Shown here: positions 27,547 to 35,193 of the stretch, one piece after another
How the letters are laid out: every line of letters starts with the position of its first letter
Numbering within the stretch: position 1 is the stretch's first letter
From: an uncultured Oscillospiraceae bacterium
Lineage (GTDB): Bacteria > Bacillota > Clostridia > Oscillospirales > Oscillospiraceae
NCBI GenBank assembly: GCA_947632005.1
Contig: CANRNU010000020.1
Coordinates: 1 to 40,923, forward strand
Length of the DNA: 40,923 bases
Reading direction: 5' to 3'
The notes under the pieces: generated by a model
The model's input: only the letters and a program-made list of their open reading frames with translations
Database searches by the model: none
What the model was told of the DNA's origin: nothing
Position numbers and translations under genes: made by a program

Positions 27547-29958
27547 ATGGCATACGAATTTGACCGCATCGAGAAAAAATGGCAGGGCATCTGGGAAAAG
27601 GAGAAGCCCTATGCCGCCAAGACCGGCGACCCCCGCCCCAAGTGGTACGGACTGATCGAATTCCCCTATCCCTCCGGCCAGGGTCTGCATGTGGGCCATC
27701 CTCGGCCCTATACCGCCATGGATATCGTGGCGAGAAAGCGCCGGATGCAGGGCTATAACGTGCTGTTCCCCATCGGCTACGACGCCTTTGGCCTGCCCAC
27801 GGAGAACTACGCCATCAAAAACCATATGCACCCCCGGGAAGTCACCAGGCGCAATGTGAAGAACTTTACCGACCAGCTCAAGATGCTGGGCTTTGGGTTC
27901 GACTGGGACCGGATGGTGGATACCACGGATCCTACATATTATAAGTGGACCCAGTGGATATTCCTGCAGCTGTGGAAGAAGGGCCTGGCCTACAAGGCCA
28001 CCATGCCCGTGAACTGGTGCACCTCCTGCAAGTGCGTGCTGGCCAACGAGGAGGTGGTGGAGGGCGTGTGCGAGCGGTGCGGCTCGCCGGTGGTCCAGAA
28101 GGAGAAGAGCCAGTGGATGCTCCGCATCACGGCCTATGCCCAGCGGCTCATCGACGACCTGGACGATGTGGATTACATCGAGCGGGTCAAGATCCAGCAG
28201 CGCAACTGGATCGGCCGCAGCGAGGGCGCGGAGGTGGACTTTGACACCACCGCCGGGGACAAGATGCGCATCTTCACCACCCGGTGCGATACGCTCTTCG
28301 GGGTGACCTACATGGTCATGGCCCCGGAGCATGCCCTCATCGCCAAGTGGATGCCCCTGCTGAAAAACGCCGACGCGGTCCGGGCCTATCAGGACGCGGC
28401 GGCCCACAAGTCCGAGCTGGAGCGCACGGAGCTTGCCAAGGACAAGACCGGCGTGCGTCTGGAGGGTGTGGCGGCCATCAACCCGGTGAACGGGGAGCAG
28501 ATCCCCATCTTCATCTCCGACTACGTCCTGGCTACCTACGGCACCGGCGCCATCATGGCCGTGCCCGGCCACGACAGCCGTGACTGGGATTTTGCCAAGG
28601 CCTTCGACCTGCCCATCATCGAGGTGGTGGCCGGCGGCAACGTGGACGAGGCCGCCTATACCGACTGCGAGACCGGCATCCTGGTCAACTCCGGCTTCAT
28701 CACCGGCCTGCCCGTGGAGGAGGCCAAGGAGAAGATGATCGCCTGGCTGGAGGAAAAGGGCGTGGGCCAGCGGAAGGTCAACTACAAGCTCCGGGACTGG
28801 GTCTTCTCCCGTCAGCGGTACTGGGGCGAGCCCATCCCTATGGTGAACTGCCCCAAGTGCGGGTGGGTGCCCGTGCCGGAGGAGGAGCTGCCGGTGCTGC
28901 TTCCCGAGGTGGAGAGCTACGAGCCCACCGACACCGGGGAGAGTCCCCTTTCCAAGATGCGGGACTGGGTGGAGTGCAAGTGCCCCCAGTGCGGCGGCCC
29001 CGCCGAGCGGGAGACCGACACCATGCCCCAGTGGGCCGGGTCCAGCTGGTATTTTCTGCGGTACATGGACCCCCATGACCCGGACGCCCTGGCGTCGAAG
29101 GAGGCCCTGGACTACTGGTCCCCGGTGGACTGGTACAACGGCGGCATGGAGCACACCACCTTGCACCTGCTCTACTCCCGGTTCTGGCACAAGTTCCTCT
29201 ATGACATCGGTGTGGTGCCCACCAAGGAGCCCTATGCCAAGCGCACCAGCCACGGCATGATCCTGGGCGAGGGCGGCGTGAAGATGAGCAAGAGCCGGGG
29301 GAACGTGGTCAATCCCAACGACGTGGTGGCCAAGTACGGGGCGGACACCCTGCGGCTTTACACCATGTTCATCGGCGACTTTGAGAAGGCCGCCGCTTGG
29401 TCCGACGAGGCTGTGAAGGGCTGCAAGAAGTTCCTGGACCGGGTGTGGGCCCTGGCGGAGGCCGGCCCCACGGGGGACGCGGTGAGCGCTGCCAATGAAG
29501 TCAGCATCCACCGGACCATCAAGAAGGTCTCCGAGGACATCGAGGAGATGAAGTTCAACACCGCCATCGCCGCCATGATGACCCTGGTGAACGAGATGTA
29601 TAAGTCCAAGCCCTCCAAGGGCGACATGCGCATCCTCCTGGAGCTGCTGAGCCCCTTCGCGCCCCATGTGACGGAGGAGATGTGGGAGATGCTGGGCTTT
29701 GAGGGCCGGGCCATGAGCCAGAGCTGGCCGGAGTACGACGAGGCCAAGATGGTGGAGCAGACCAAGGAGCTGGCCGTGCAGGTCAACGGCAAGCTCAAGA
29801 CGACCATCACCGTCCCCGCGGACGCGGATGACGCCGCCGTGGTGGAGACGGCCAAGGCGGACGCCAAGGTGGCCCGGGCCATGGAGGGCATGGAGATCGT
29901 CAAGACCATCGTGGTGAAGAATCGGCTGGTCAATTTGATTTTGAAGCCGAAAAAATAA
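27547..29958 (+). CDS. leuS: Leucine--tRNA ligase
   Basis: 803 residues, class I. The HIGH-type motif is HVGHP (48-52), and KMSKS is exact at about 579-583. A zinc-binding insert ([20 protein letters not shown]) follows the first catalytic part. The CP1 editing domain (about 220-410) contains [15 protein letters not shown] with the conserved Asp. A C-terminal anticodon-binding helix domain and small tRNA-contact domain close the protein. It charges tRNA-Leu and hydrolyses misacylated products. AGGAAAG is the ribosome site. No T-box is visible upstream, so expression depends on the long operon. Confidence 0.97.
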   Translation: MAYEFDRIEKKWQGIWEKEKPYAAKTGDPRPKWYGLIEFPYPSGQGLHVGHPRPYTAMDIVARKRRMQGYNVLFPIGYDAFGLPTENYAIKNHMHPREVTRRNVKNFTDQLKMLGFGFDWDRMVDTTDPTYYKWTQWIFLQLWKKGLAYKATMPVNWCTSCKCVLANEEVVEGVCERCGSPVVQKEKSQWMLRITAYAQRLIDDLDDVDYIERVKIQQRNWIGRSEGAEVDFDTTAGDKMRIFTTRCDTLFGVTYMVMAPEHALIAKWMPLLKNADAVRAYQDAAAHKSELERTELAKDKTGVRLEGVAAINPVNGEQIPIFISDYVLATYGTGAIMAVPGHDSRDWDFAKAFDLPIIEVVAGGNVDEAAYTDCETGILVNSGFITGLPVEEAKEKMIAWLEEKGVGQRKVNYKLRDWVFSRQRYWGEPIPMVNCPKCGWVPVPEEELPVLLPEVESYEPTDTGESPLSKMRDWVECKCPQCGGPAERETDTMPQWAGSSWYFLRYMDPHDPDALASKEALDYWSPVDWYNGGMEHTTLHLLYSRFWHKFLYDIGVVPTKEPYAKRTSHGMILGEGGVKMSKSRGNVVNPNDVVAKYGADTLRLYTMFIGDFEKAAAWSDEAVKGCKKFLDRVWALAEAGPTGDAVSAANEVSIHRTIKKVSEDIEEMKFNTAIAAMMTLVNEMYKSKPSKGDMRILLELLSPFAPHVTEEMWEMLGFEGRAMSQSWPEYDEAKMVEQTKELAVQVNGKLKTTITVPADADDAAVVETAKADAKVARAMEGMEIVKTIVVKNRLVNLILKPKK

Positions 29959-29966
29959 GGATTTTC

Positions 29967-29995
29967 TTGACAACCCTGCGCAAAACCTTTATAAT
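29967..29995 (+). promoter_or_regulatory. Perfect consensus promoter for rpsU
   Basis: TTGACA (29967-29972), a 17-base spacer, and TATAAT (29990-29995): all twelve consensus bases. The predicted start near 30002 leaves a ~63-base leader ending in GGAGGGAGGG. Confidence 0.9.
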
Positions 29996-30064
29996 ATGCA
30001 AGGTCCGCAGGAGAAAGCACATAAAAAGCACTGAAGAGGCGTATTCGGAGGGAGGGAAAACAGA

Positions 30065-30250
30065 ATGTCGGAAATCTATGTCAAGGAGAACGAATCTCTC
30101 GATAACGCGCTCAAACGGTTCAAGCGCAGCTGCGCGAAGGCTGGCGTCATGAACGACCTCCGCCGCAAGGAGTACTATCAGAGCCCCAGCGTCAAGCGCC
30201 GGAAGAAGTCCGAAGCGGCTCGCAAGAACAAACATAAGCGGTACTATTAA
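30065..30250 (+). CDS. rpsU: 30S ribosomal protein bS21
   Basis: 61 residues, very basic; it starts [19 protein letters not shown] and ends in a Lys/Arg/Tyr tail, as S21 does. It binds near the anti-Shine-Dalgarno end of 16S rRNA and supports initiation. It is monocistronic: the strongest promoter in the window before it and a clear terminator after it. The ribosome site is GGAGGGAGGG at 30047-30056. Confidence 0.96.
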   Translation: MSEIYVKENESLDNALKRFKRSCAKAGVMNDLRRKEYYQSPSVKRRKKSEAARKNKHKRYY

Positions 30251-30255
30251 AAGCC

Positions 30256-30292
30256 AAAAAGCGCCCCTCAGTGTACCTGGGGGGCGCTTTTG
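30256..30292 (+). terminator. Terminator after rpsU
   Basis: AAAAAGCGCCCCTCAG pairs with CTGGGGGGCGCTTTT around a short loop (TGTAC). The stem is GC-rich with A/T-rich flanks. Confidence 0.88.
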
Positions 30293-30311
30293 ACTTGGTG
30301 AAGGAAAGAAA

Positions 30312-30362
30312 ATGGAGACTCGAAGCGACAGCGCCATAGAATGGGTATCCAAAGCTATATGA
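30312..30362 (+). CDS. 16-codon ORF coupled to the small membrane protein
   Basis: ATG 30312 has a good AAGGAAAG site (30301-30308). It encodes METRSDSAIEWVSKAI and stops with TGA at 30360-30362, which overlaps the ATG of the next gene (30359) as ATGA. The downstream gene has no ribosome site of its own, so ribosomes probably reach it from this ORF. It could be a small protein or simply a coupling leader; it is too short to assign. Confidence 0.5.
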   Translation: METRSDSAIEWVSKAI

Positions 30363-30550
30363 CGACGTGGGACAAGTTCTATGTTGCCGTGGGTATCATC
30401 GCGAGCATCGGCGTCTTTGCCGTATGCAGCGTGGCGGCGGAGAATCTGGAGGGCTGGATCAAAGTCCTTGTCACCGTGCTGGCCTGCCTGAACCTGATGG
30501 GTGTTATCGGCCTGGCCCAGAGCGTGAAAAACAAGGGCAGAAAGAAGTAA
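30359..30550 (+). CDS. Small membrane protein of unknown function
   Basis: 63 residues from ATG 30359 (MTTWDKFYVAVG). Two hydrophobic segments (about 7-25 and 34-53) are separated by AAENLEGW, and the tail is basic (KNKGRKK), predicting a hairpin membrane protein with both ends inside. An in-frame ATG at 30341 would give 69 residues but lies within the preceding ORF and has no ribosome site. No family recognised. It sits between the rpsU terminator and a bidirectional terminator, so it must have its own weak promoter or readthrough. Confidence 0.6.
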   Translation: MTTWDKFYVAVGIIASIGVFAVCSVAAENLEGWIKVLVTVLACLNLMGVIGLAQSVKNKGRKK

Positions 30551-30570
30551 AGCAGTTGTCCCGGACAGGA

Positions 30571-30612
30571 CAGCAAAAAAGCCGTGCGGCGTGACCGCAC
30601 GGGTTTTTGCTG
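30571..30612. terminator. Bidirectional terminator between small membrane protein and dinB
   Basis: CAGCAAAAAAGCCGTGCGG pairs with CCGCACGGGTTTTTGCTG. The A-run and T-run flanks allow it to stop transcription from both sides: the small gene on + and the polymerase gene on -. Confidence 0.85.
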
Positions 30613-30623
30613 CCGAAGATGGC

Positions 30624-31844
30624 TCACCGGTCCGCAAAGGAGCATTTCTCCCGGGGCATCTCCTCGGCTTTGGCCGCGCCCATATAGCGGATGGCCTTTT
30701 GACCGTATTTGGCGCGGATGGCATCTACGGCGGCGTCGATGCGGCGCAGGCCGTCCCGCCGGACATAGTCGGTGAACATGTCCGTCTGCTCCGGGGCGTT
30801 CGCGGGACTGAGGGAGGCCAGCCGGAGCCCCAGGCCCCGTAGCGGCGCAGGCCAGGCGTGCAGTTCCCGGAACAGGGCCATGGCCCGCAGGTAGAGCTCC
30901 CGGGTCAGGTCTGTGGGCCGGTCCAGATGGACCTGATGTCCGGTCCAGTGAAGGGTGCCCGCATCCCGGATGGCTACCTCGATGAGCTGGGTCCGGAGTT
31001 TGGCCTCCCGGAGCCGGCCGCCCACTTCCTCGGCCAGAGCCAGCATCACCGCCCGCACATCTCCCTCACAGACCATGTCCCGGGGTGGGGTGGTGGAGTT
31101 GCCGATGCTCTTGGCAGGGGGAAGGCAGTCAAAGCGCCGGACGGGGCTGTCGTCCCAGCCGTTGGCATAGCGGTACAGCATGAGGCCGCTTTTGCCCATC
31201 CGCAGACGAAGCATCTCCGGGTCCGCCGCGGCCAGCTCCCCGATGGTGCGGATGCCCATGGCGCCCAGGGTCCGGGTGGAGGCAGGGCCTACGAACAGCA
31301 GGGCGTTCACCGGCAGGGGCCAGACCGTGTTCCGGAAATTGGTCCGGTCAAAGACCGTCACTGCGTCGGGTTTACGATAGTCGGACCCCAGTTTGGCAAA
31401 GGGCTTGTTCCAGCTGACCCCCACGCTCACCGTGAGCCCCAGTTCCCGGCGGATGCACCGCCGGATGTCCTCCGCCGCCAGATACCCATCCTTATGGGCG
31501 TGGCAGCCGGTGATGTCCAGCCAGCTCTCGTCCAGACCAAAGGGTTCCTGCAGGTCTGTATACCGGCTGTAGATGGCCCGGCAGGCGTGGGAGTAGCGCT
31601 CGTATTTCTCATAGTGAGGCCGCAGGACGATCAGTTCCGGACACAGCTGCCTGGCCTGCCACAGCACCATGCCGGTCTTCACGCCACAGCGCTTGGCCTC
31701 TTCGCTCTTTGCGAGAATGATGCCGTGGCGGGCCTGAACATCCCCGCCCACCGCCACGGGCTTTCCCCGCAGGTCGGGCCGCTCCAAAAGCTCGATGCTC
31801 ACATAGCAGGCGTTGATATCCGAATGTAGTATCGTCCGTTCCAT
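30624..31844 (-). CDS. dinB: Y-family DNA polymerase (DinB/Pol IV-like)
   Basis: 406 residues. Catalytic carboxylates are Asp9 in ILHSDINACYVS and Asp105-Glu106 in FGLDESWLDITG, the same spacing as in E. coli DinB. Tyr14 occupies the steric-gate position that excludes ribonucleotides. Palm and fingers are followed by the HhH-containing thumb (GASTRTLGAMGIRT-like region, here PASTRTLGAMG) and the little-finger domain. It copies past damaged bases at low fidelity. Downstream of its catalytic core no clear beta-clamp motif stands out. It is divergent from a LexA/HdiR-like repressor with shared operator-like sites, suggesting damage-induced expression. Confidence 0.93.
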   Translation of the reverse strand: MERTILHSDINACYVSIELLERPDLRGKPVAVGGDVQARHGIILAKSEEAKRCGVKTGMVLWQARQLCPELIVLRPHYEKYERYSHACRAIYSRYTDLQEPFGLDESWLDITGCHAHKDGYLAAEDIRRCIRRELGLTVSVGVSWNKPFAKLGSDYRKPDAVTVFDRTNFRNTVWPLPVNALLFVGPASTRTLGAMGIRTIGELAAADPEMLRLRMGKSGLMLYRYANGWDDSPVRRFDCLPPAKSIGNSTTPPRDMVCEGDVRAVMLALAEEVGGRLREAKLRTQLIEVAIRDAGTLHWTGHQVHLDRPTDLTRELYLRAMALFRELHAWPAPLRGLGLRLASLSPANAPEQTDMFTDYVRRDGLRRIDAAVDAIRAKYGQKAIRYMGAAKAEEMPREKCSFADR

Positions 31845-31850
31845 GATCCT

Positions 31851-31879
31851 ATTATAAATCTCCTGATTGGAGAAGTAAA
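31851..31879 (-). promoter_or_regulatory. Predicted dinB promoter
   Basis: On the minus strand, TTTACT (31879-31874), a 17-base spacer and TATAAT (31856-31851). The spacer contains operator-like site 1 (31859-31873). The -10 ends seven bases before the ATG, so the transcript would begin at or next to the start codon (leaderless). Confidence 0.65.
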
Positions 31880-31953
31880 TAGAAAATTTCTCCTATTAAG
31901 AGGAAACTATTGCAAATATTCTCGCTGTGCTATATACTTCTCTTAAAAGGAGG
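31859..31953. promoter_or_regulatory. Three 15-bp operator-like sites between dinB and its likely repressor
   Basis: Site 1 TCTCCTGATTGGAGA (31859-31873) is a near-perfect palindrome. Site 2 TCTCCTATTAAGAGG (31889-31903) and site 3 TCTCTTAAAAGGAGG (31939-31953) fit the same TCTCYT-N4-RGAGR pattern. Centre distances are 30 and 50 bases. Site 1 fills the dinB promoter spacer; site 3 overlaps the repressor start point and ribosome site; site 2 lies just upstream of the repressor -35. Confidence 0.65.
31910..31938 (+). promoter_or_regulatory. Predicted promoter of the LexA-like repressor gene
   Basis: TTGCAA (31910-31915), a 17-base spacer, and TATACT (31933-31938). The start near 31945 falls inside operator-like site 3, giving an ~18-base leader with AAAGGAGG. 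Confidence 0.7.
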
Positions 31954-31962
31954 GCGACGGTC

Positions 31963-32637
31963 ATGTATGACGATATCGGCGGGAAGATCGCGGCGCTGCG
32001 GCGGCAGGCGGGCCTTTCCCAGAAGGAACTGGCCCAGAGGCTCACGGAGCTGGGAGAGCCTTTGTCCGACAAGGCGCTCTCCAAATGGGAGAAGGGGGCT
32101 ACGCTGCCCTCCGCCCGGCAGTTTCTCATGACGTGCTACGCGCTGGAGGTGTGGGACGTGTCGGGGGAATTCATGGGTACGGGCCTGGCCCGGGGGCTGG
32201 ACGCCGCCGGGCGGCGAAAGCTCCAGGAATATGCGGACCTCCTGCGGCGCAGCGGGCTGTATGAGGCCAGGCCGCAGAAGGGGAGAGCCATCCGGCTGTA
32301 TACATTGGCGGCCAGCGCCGGCCCCGGTCAGTTCCTGGACGATGGGGATTTCCAGTGGATGGATGCGGCCGACGCGCCCCGGCAGGCGGATTTTGCCGTC
32401 CGGGTGGCGGGGGACAGCATGGAGCCGAAGTATCACGACGGACAAGTGGTGTATGTGAAGGCGTCGCCGACGGTGCAGGACGGAGAGATCGGGCTGTTCT
32501 CCTGGCAGGGCAGCGGCTATATCAAAAAGCTTCACGACCGGCCGGATGGGGTGTTTTTGCACAGCCTGAATCCGGCCTATGCCGACATCCCAGTCTCAGA
32601 GGCGGGACAGCTCCGGGTGTTCGGCCGGGTACTGTAA
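31963..32637 (+). CDS. LexA/HdiR-like repressor (XRE helix-turn-helix plus S24 self-cleavage domain)
   Basis: 224 residues. The N-terminal XRE helix-turn-helix (about 7-62, LSQKELAQRLTELGEPLSDK) is joined to a C-terminal S24/LexA peptidase domain. The self-cleavage site is Ala119-Gly120 (LAASAGPG), the nucleophile Ser152 (AGDSMEPKYHDG), and the base Lys189 (GYIKKLH); the 37-residue Ser-Lys spacing matches LexA. XRE-plus-S24 proteins such as HdiR and phage CI cleave themselves when RecA is activated by DNA damage. ATG 31963 follows AAAGGAGG. It is divergent from dinB with three candidate operators, so autoregulation and dinB control are likely. AI-2E permease follows after 15 bases, likely in the same transcript. 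Confidence 0.9.
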   Translation: MYDDIGGKIAALRRQAGLSQKELAQRLTELGEPLSDKALSKWEKGATLPSARQFLMTCYALEVWDVSGEFMGTGLARGLDAAGRRKLQEYADLLRRSGLYEARPQKGRAIRLYTLAASAGPGQFLDDGDFQWMDAADAPRQADFAVRVAGDSMEPKYHDGQVVYVKASPTVQDGEIGLFSWQGSGYIKKLHDRPDGVFLHSLNPAYADIPVSEAGQLRVFGRVL

Positions 32638-32652
32638 AGGAGGAGTTGAAGG

Positions 32653-33786
32653 ATGCAGATCAAGAAAAAGACCTGCCTGCGGTTGTGCGTATCGGCGTTT
32701 TTGCTGTTTTTGGCCATCTATTACTGGGAGGCGGCGTCGCGGTTTTTGGGCCTGCTGGCAGGGGCGTGCGTACCGCTGATCCTGGGGGCGGCCATCGCCT
32801 ATGTGATCAACGTGCTGATGGATTTTTACGAGCGGCACTATTTCCCGAAAAAGACGGCTGGACTGGCGGCCAAGAGCCGGCGGCCGGTGTGTATGCTGGG
32901 CGCGGTGCTGACGGTGGTGCTGCTGCTGTTCCTGGTGGCGCGCCTGGTGGTGCCGGAGTTCCTCTCCTGCGTCAATGCCCTGGTGCGGCAGGCGCCCCGG
33001 GCGGTGAACAAGCTGCTGGCGAATCCCACGGTCAAAAAGCTCATCCCGGCGGATATCGGGCAGAAGCTGGCCTCTCTGAACTGGGTCGAGCTGGTCGCGC
33101 AGGTGCGGCAGGTGCTTTTGAGCGGCTTCAGCGGCGCGGCCGACGCGGTCAGCTCCATCTTCTCCGGCGCGGTGACGGCGCTGTTTGCCCTCATCTTTGC
33201 GGTATACCTGCTATTGGGGAAAGACACGCTGAGCCGTCAGTGCAACCGGGTCATGGAGTGCTATCTGCCTGAGCTGTGGCAGAAACGGGTCCGCCATGCC
33301 CTGAGACTGCTGAACAGCAGCTTTCGTAAGTTCGTGGTAGGCCAGTGCACCGAGGCGGTGATCCTGGGGAGCCTGTGCATCGGGGGGATGATGCTCTTCC
33401 GCTTCCCCTATGCTACCATGATCGGCACGCTGGTGGGCGTCACGGCGCTGATCCCGGTGGCCGGCGCCTATATCGGCGCGGGGGTGGGGGCTTTCATGAT
33501 CCTGTCCGTGTCCCCGGAGAAGGCCCTGTGGTTTTTGGTGTTCATCGTGGTGCTACAGCAGCTGGAGGGGAACCTCATCTATCCCCGGGTGGTGGGCTCC
33601 TCCATCGGCCTGCCGGGCATGTTCGTGCTGGCAGCGGTCACGGTGGGCGGCGCCATGTTTGGCGTGCTGGGGATGCTGGTGGGCGTACCGGTGGTGGCGG
33701 CCCTCTATCAGGCCCTGCGGGAGGATGTGGACCGCCGGGAAAAGCTGGACATCGCCCCGCCGGACCTGAACATCATGGAAGAATAA
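32653..33786 (+). CDS. AI-2E family transporter
   Basis: 377 residues with about eight membrane segments: an N-terminal pair (about 7-55), a soluble region (about 110-180) and a C-terminal group containing ALIPVAGAYIGAGVGAFMIL and the family-typical QQLEGNLIYPRVVG with SSIGLPGMFVLAA. Members are diverse permeases (ion or small-molecule exchange); the AI-2 name reflects one E. coli member, so substrate is open. It is 15 bases behind the LexA-like gene with AGGAGG between, so it may be damage-regulated too. A terminator follows. Confidence 0.9.
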   Translation: MQIKKKTCLRLCVSAFLLFLAIYYWEAASRFLGLLAGACVPLILGAAIAYVINVLMDFYERHYFPKKTAGLAAKSRRPVCMLGAVLTVVLLLFLVARLVVPEFLSCVNALVRQAPRAVNKLLANPTVKKLIPADIGQKLASLNWVELVAQVRQVLLSGFSGAADAVSSIFSGAVTALFALIFAVYLLLGKDTLSRQCNRVMECYLPELWQKRVRHALRLLNSSFRKFVVGQCTEAVILGSLCIGGMMLFRFPYATMIGTLVGVTALIPVAGAYIGAGVGAFMILSVSPEKALWFLVFIVVLQQLEGNLIYPRVVGSSIGLPGMFVLAAVTVGGAMFGVLGMLVGVPVVAALYQALREDVDRREKLDIAPPDLNIMEE

Positions 33787-33788
33787 AA

Positions 33789-33824
33789 CAAAAGAGAGAC
33801 GGGCGCTCGCCCGTCTCTCTTTGT
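33789..33824. terminator. Bidirectional terminator
   Basis: CAAAAGAGAGACGGGC pairs with GCCCGTCTCTCTTTG around a GCTC-type loop. It serves the AI-2E gene on + and the SPFH-RHH unit on -. Confidence 0.85.
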
Positions 33825-33826
33825 GT

Positions 33827-34009
33827 CTATGTTTCCTCTTTCGGCACATAGCGCCCCGATCTCTTCCGTCCTTTGACACACTGGGTCAGCAGGTACTCGA
33901 TCTGTCCGTTCACGGAGCGGAAGTCGTCCTCGGCCCAGGCGGCCAGCTCCTCATAGAGCTTGCCCGATATGCGCAGCAGGAGCTGCTTTTTTTCGTTTGG
34001 GGATGCCAT
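33827..34009 (-). CDS. Ribbon-helix-helix (Arc/CopG-like) DNA-binding protein
   Basis: 60 residues. The N-terminal strand [16 protein letters not shown] and helices [22 protein letters not shown] match the Arc-type fold, with a basic tail ([14 protein letters not shown]). Such proteins dimerise and insert the strand into the major groove at short tandem sites. It is nine bases downstream of the SPFH gene without its own ribosome site, so it is probably coupled. A periodic TGATATCA array lies over the promoter of this unit and is the natural candidate target, making it an autoregulator (inference). Confidence 0.85.
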   Translation of the reverse strand: MASPNEKKQLLLRISGKLYEELAAWAEDDFRSVNGQIEYLLTQCVKGRKRSGRYVPKEET

Positions 34010-34018
34010 GTTTATCAG

Positions 34019-35080
34019 TTAATACAGGCTCCCGGAGTTGACGATGGGCTGGGCGTCCTTGTTGCCGCAGAGCACCACCAGCAGGTTGGAGACCATGGCG
34101 GCCTTGCGCTCCTCGTCCAGGTCCACCATGCCGCCCTTGTTGAGCCGGTCCAAGGCCATCTCCACCATGCCCACGGCCCCGTCCACGATCATCTTCCGGG
34201 CGTCGATGATGGCGCTGGCCTGCTGCCGCTGGAGCATCACCGCGGCGATCTCCGGCGCGTAGGCGAGATAGGTGATCCGCGCCTCCAGGATCTCCAGTCC
34301 GGCCACGTCCACCTTGCCCTGGATCTCCTTGCGGATGCGCTCGGCCACCACCTCGCTGGAGCCCCGGAGAGAGCCCTCGTCCGCAACCCCGTCCCCGGTG
34401 GTATCCACGTTGGGGGACACGTCGTAGGGGTACAGGCGCACCACGTTGCGAAGCGCGCTGTCCGTCTGGATGGAGAGGAACTCCACGTAGTTGTCCACGT
34501 TGAACACGGCCTTGGCGGTGTTCACGATGCGCCAGATGACCACGATGCCGATCTCCACGGGGTTGCCAAGGCAGTCGTTGATCTTCTGCTTGTTGTTGTC
34601 CAGGGTCATGACTTTCATGCTCAGTTTTTTGTTGGCGAGGCCGCCGGTGTCCAGATTGATGTTCACATTGGTCTCGCCGCCGCTGCCGGCCAGGAGCTTG
34701 GCAAGGCCGCTCCCGCCAGAGGAGCTGGTGCTGCCGGTGCTGGGCTTGGTGCCTGCGGCGGGATTCACGGCGGAGCAGAAGGGATTGACCCAGTAAAAGC
34801 CCTCGCCCTTCAGCGTGCCGATGTACTTGCCGAACAATGTCAGCACCAGGGCCTCCTGGGGCTTCAGGATCTTCAGCCCGCACAGCAGTATCCAGCCCAA
34901 GGCGCACCAGCCGATGCAAACTACCAGCACGATCACCAGCGCGGGGCCCTGCACCTCCGCCACCGCGGCGGCGATGATGCCTGCCACCGCCGCCACATAC
35001 AGTGCCAGCACCAGCAAAAGCATGGGCATGCCGTTTTTCCGCTTGCCCAGAACGATCTCCTCGGTATATTTCTTTTCCAT
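34019..35080 (-). CDS. SPFH/Band-7 domain membrane protein
   Basis: 353 residues from ATG 35080, which has GGGAGGTC nearby; a longer upstream frame is not protein-like. Two membrane segments near 18-45 and 48-68 precede an SPFH domain starting [20 protein letters not shown] with [12 protein letters not shown] Ser/Gly-rich insertion of about 40 residues ([16 protein letters not shown] onward) interrupts the domain before [21 protein letters not shown] helical C-terminal region rich in Ala/Glu/Arg follows ([20 protein letters not shown]). SPFH proteins form oligomeric membrane scaffolds. The role here is unknown. The RHH protein gene follows, apparently coupled. Confidence 0.9.
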   Translation of the reverse strand: MEKKYTEEIVLGKRKNGMPMLLLVLALYVAAVAGIIAAAVAEVQGPALVIVLVVCIGWCALGWILLCGLKILKPQEALVLTLFGKYIGTLKGEGFYWVNPFCSAVNPAAGTKPSTGSTSSSGGSGLAKLLAGSGGETNVNINLDTGGLANKKLSMKVMTLDNNKQKINDCLGNPVEIGIVVIWRIVNTAKAVFNVDNYVEFLSIQTDSALRNVVRLYPYDVSPNVDTTGDGVADEGSLRGSSEVVAERIRKEIQGKVDVAGLEILEARITYLAYAPEIAAVMLQRQQASAIIDARKMIVDGAVGMVEMALDRLNKGGMVDLDEERKAAMVSNLLVVLCGNKDAQPIVNSGSLY

Positions 35081-35104
35081 AGGTGAGACCTCCCTTGTGT
35101 TTGA

Positions 35105-35135
35105 TGATATCATAATGATATCACGGTGATAATAC
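35105..35135. promoter_or_regulatory. Periodic TGATATCA operator-like array
   Basis: Three copies with an exact 11-base period: TGATATCAT (35105), TGATATCAC (35116) and TGATAATAC (35127). They also form a perfect palindrome GATATCAT-A-ATGATATC (35106-35122) and TATCAC-G-GTGATA (35119-35131). The array covers the -10 and spacer of the SPFH promoter; tandem repeats one helical turn apart are typical ribbon-helix-helix sites. Confidence 0.65.
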
Positions 35136-35143
35136 GATGTCAA
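35115..35143 (-). promoter_or_regulatory. Promoter for the SPFH-RHH unit
   Basis: On the minus strand, TTGACA (35143-35138), a 17-base spacer and TATCAT (35120-35115). It is overlapped by the TGATATCA array. Confidence 0.8.
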
Positions 35144-35144
35144 G

Positions 35145-35175
35145 AAAAATCCGGCGTGCCGCGAAAGCACGCCGG
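35145..35175 (-). terminator. Terminator of the dnaX-ybaB-zinc ribbon operon
   Basis: CCGGCGTGC (35151-35159) and GCACGCCGG (35167-35175) form a perfect 9-bp stem; on the minus strand it is followed by TTTTT. It abuts the next promoter -35. Confidence 0.88.
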
Positions 35176-35193
35176 ACGATGTGTTTTGTTGTC

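Noticed and set aside
27517-29973. 818-codon open frame opposite leuS
   Set aside because: Antisense shadow; low-complexity His/Leu/Gly content, no ribosome site, while leuS on the other strand has all its motifs.
33821-35086. 421-codon plus-strand frame over the SPFH-RHH genes
   Set aside because: His/Val/Gly/Leu-rich shadow of the minus-strand genes; begins at the terminator.
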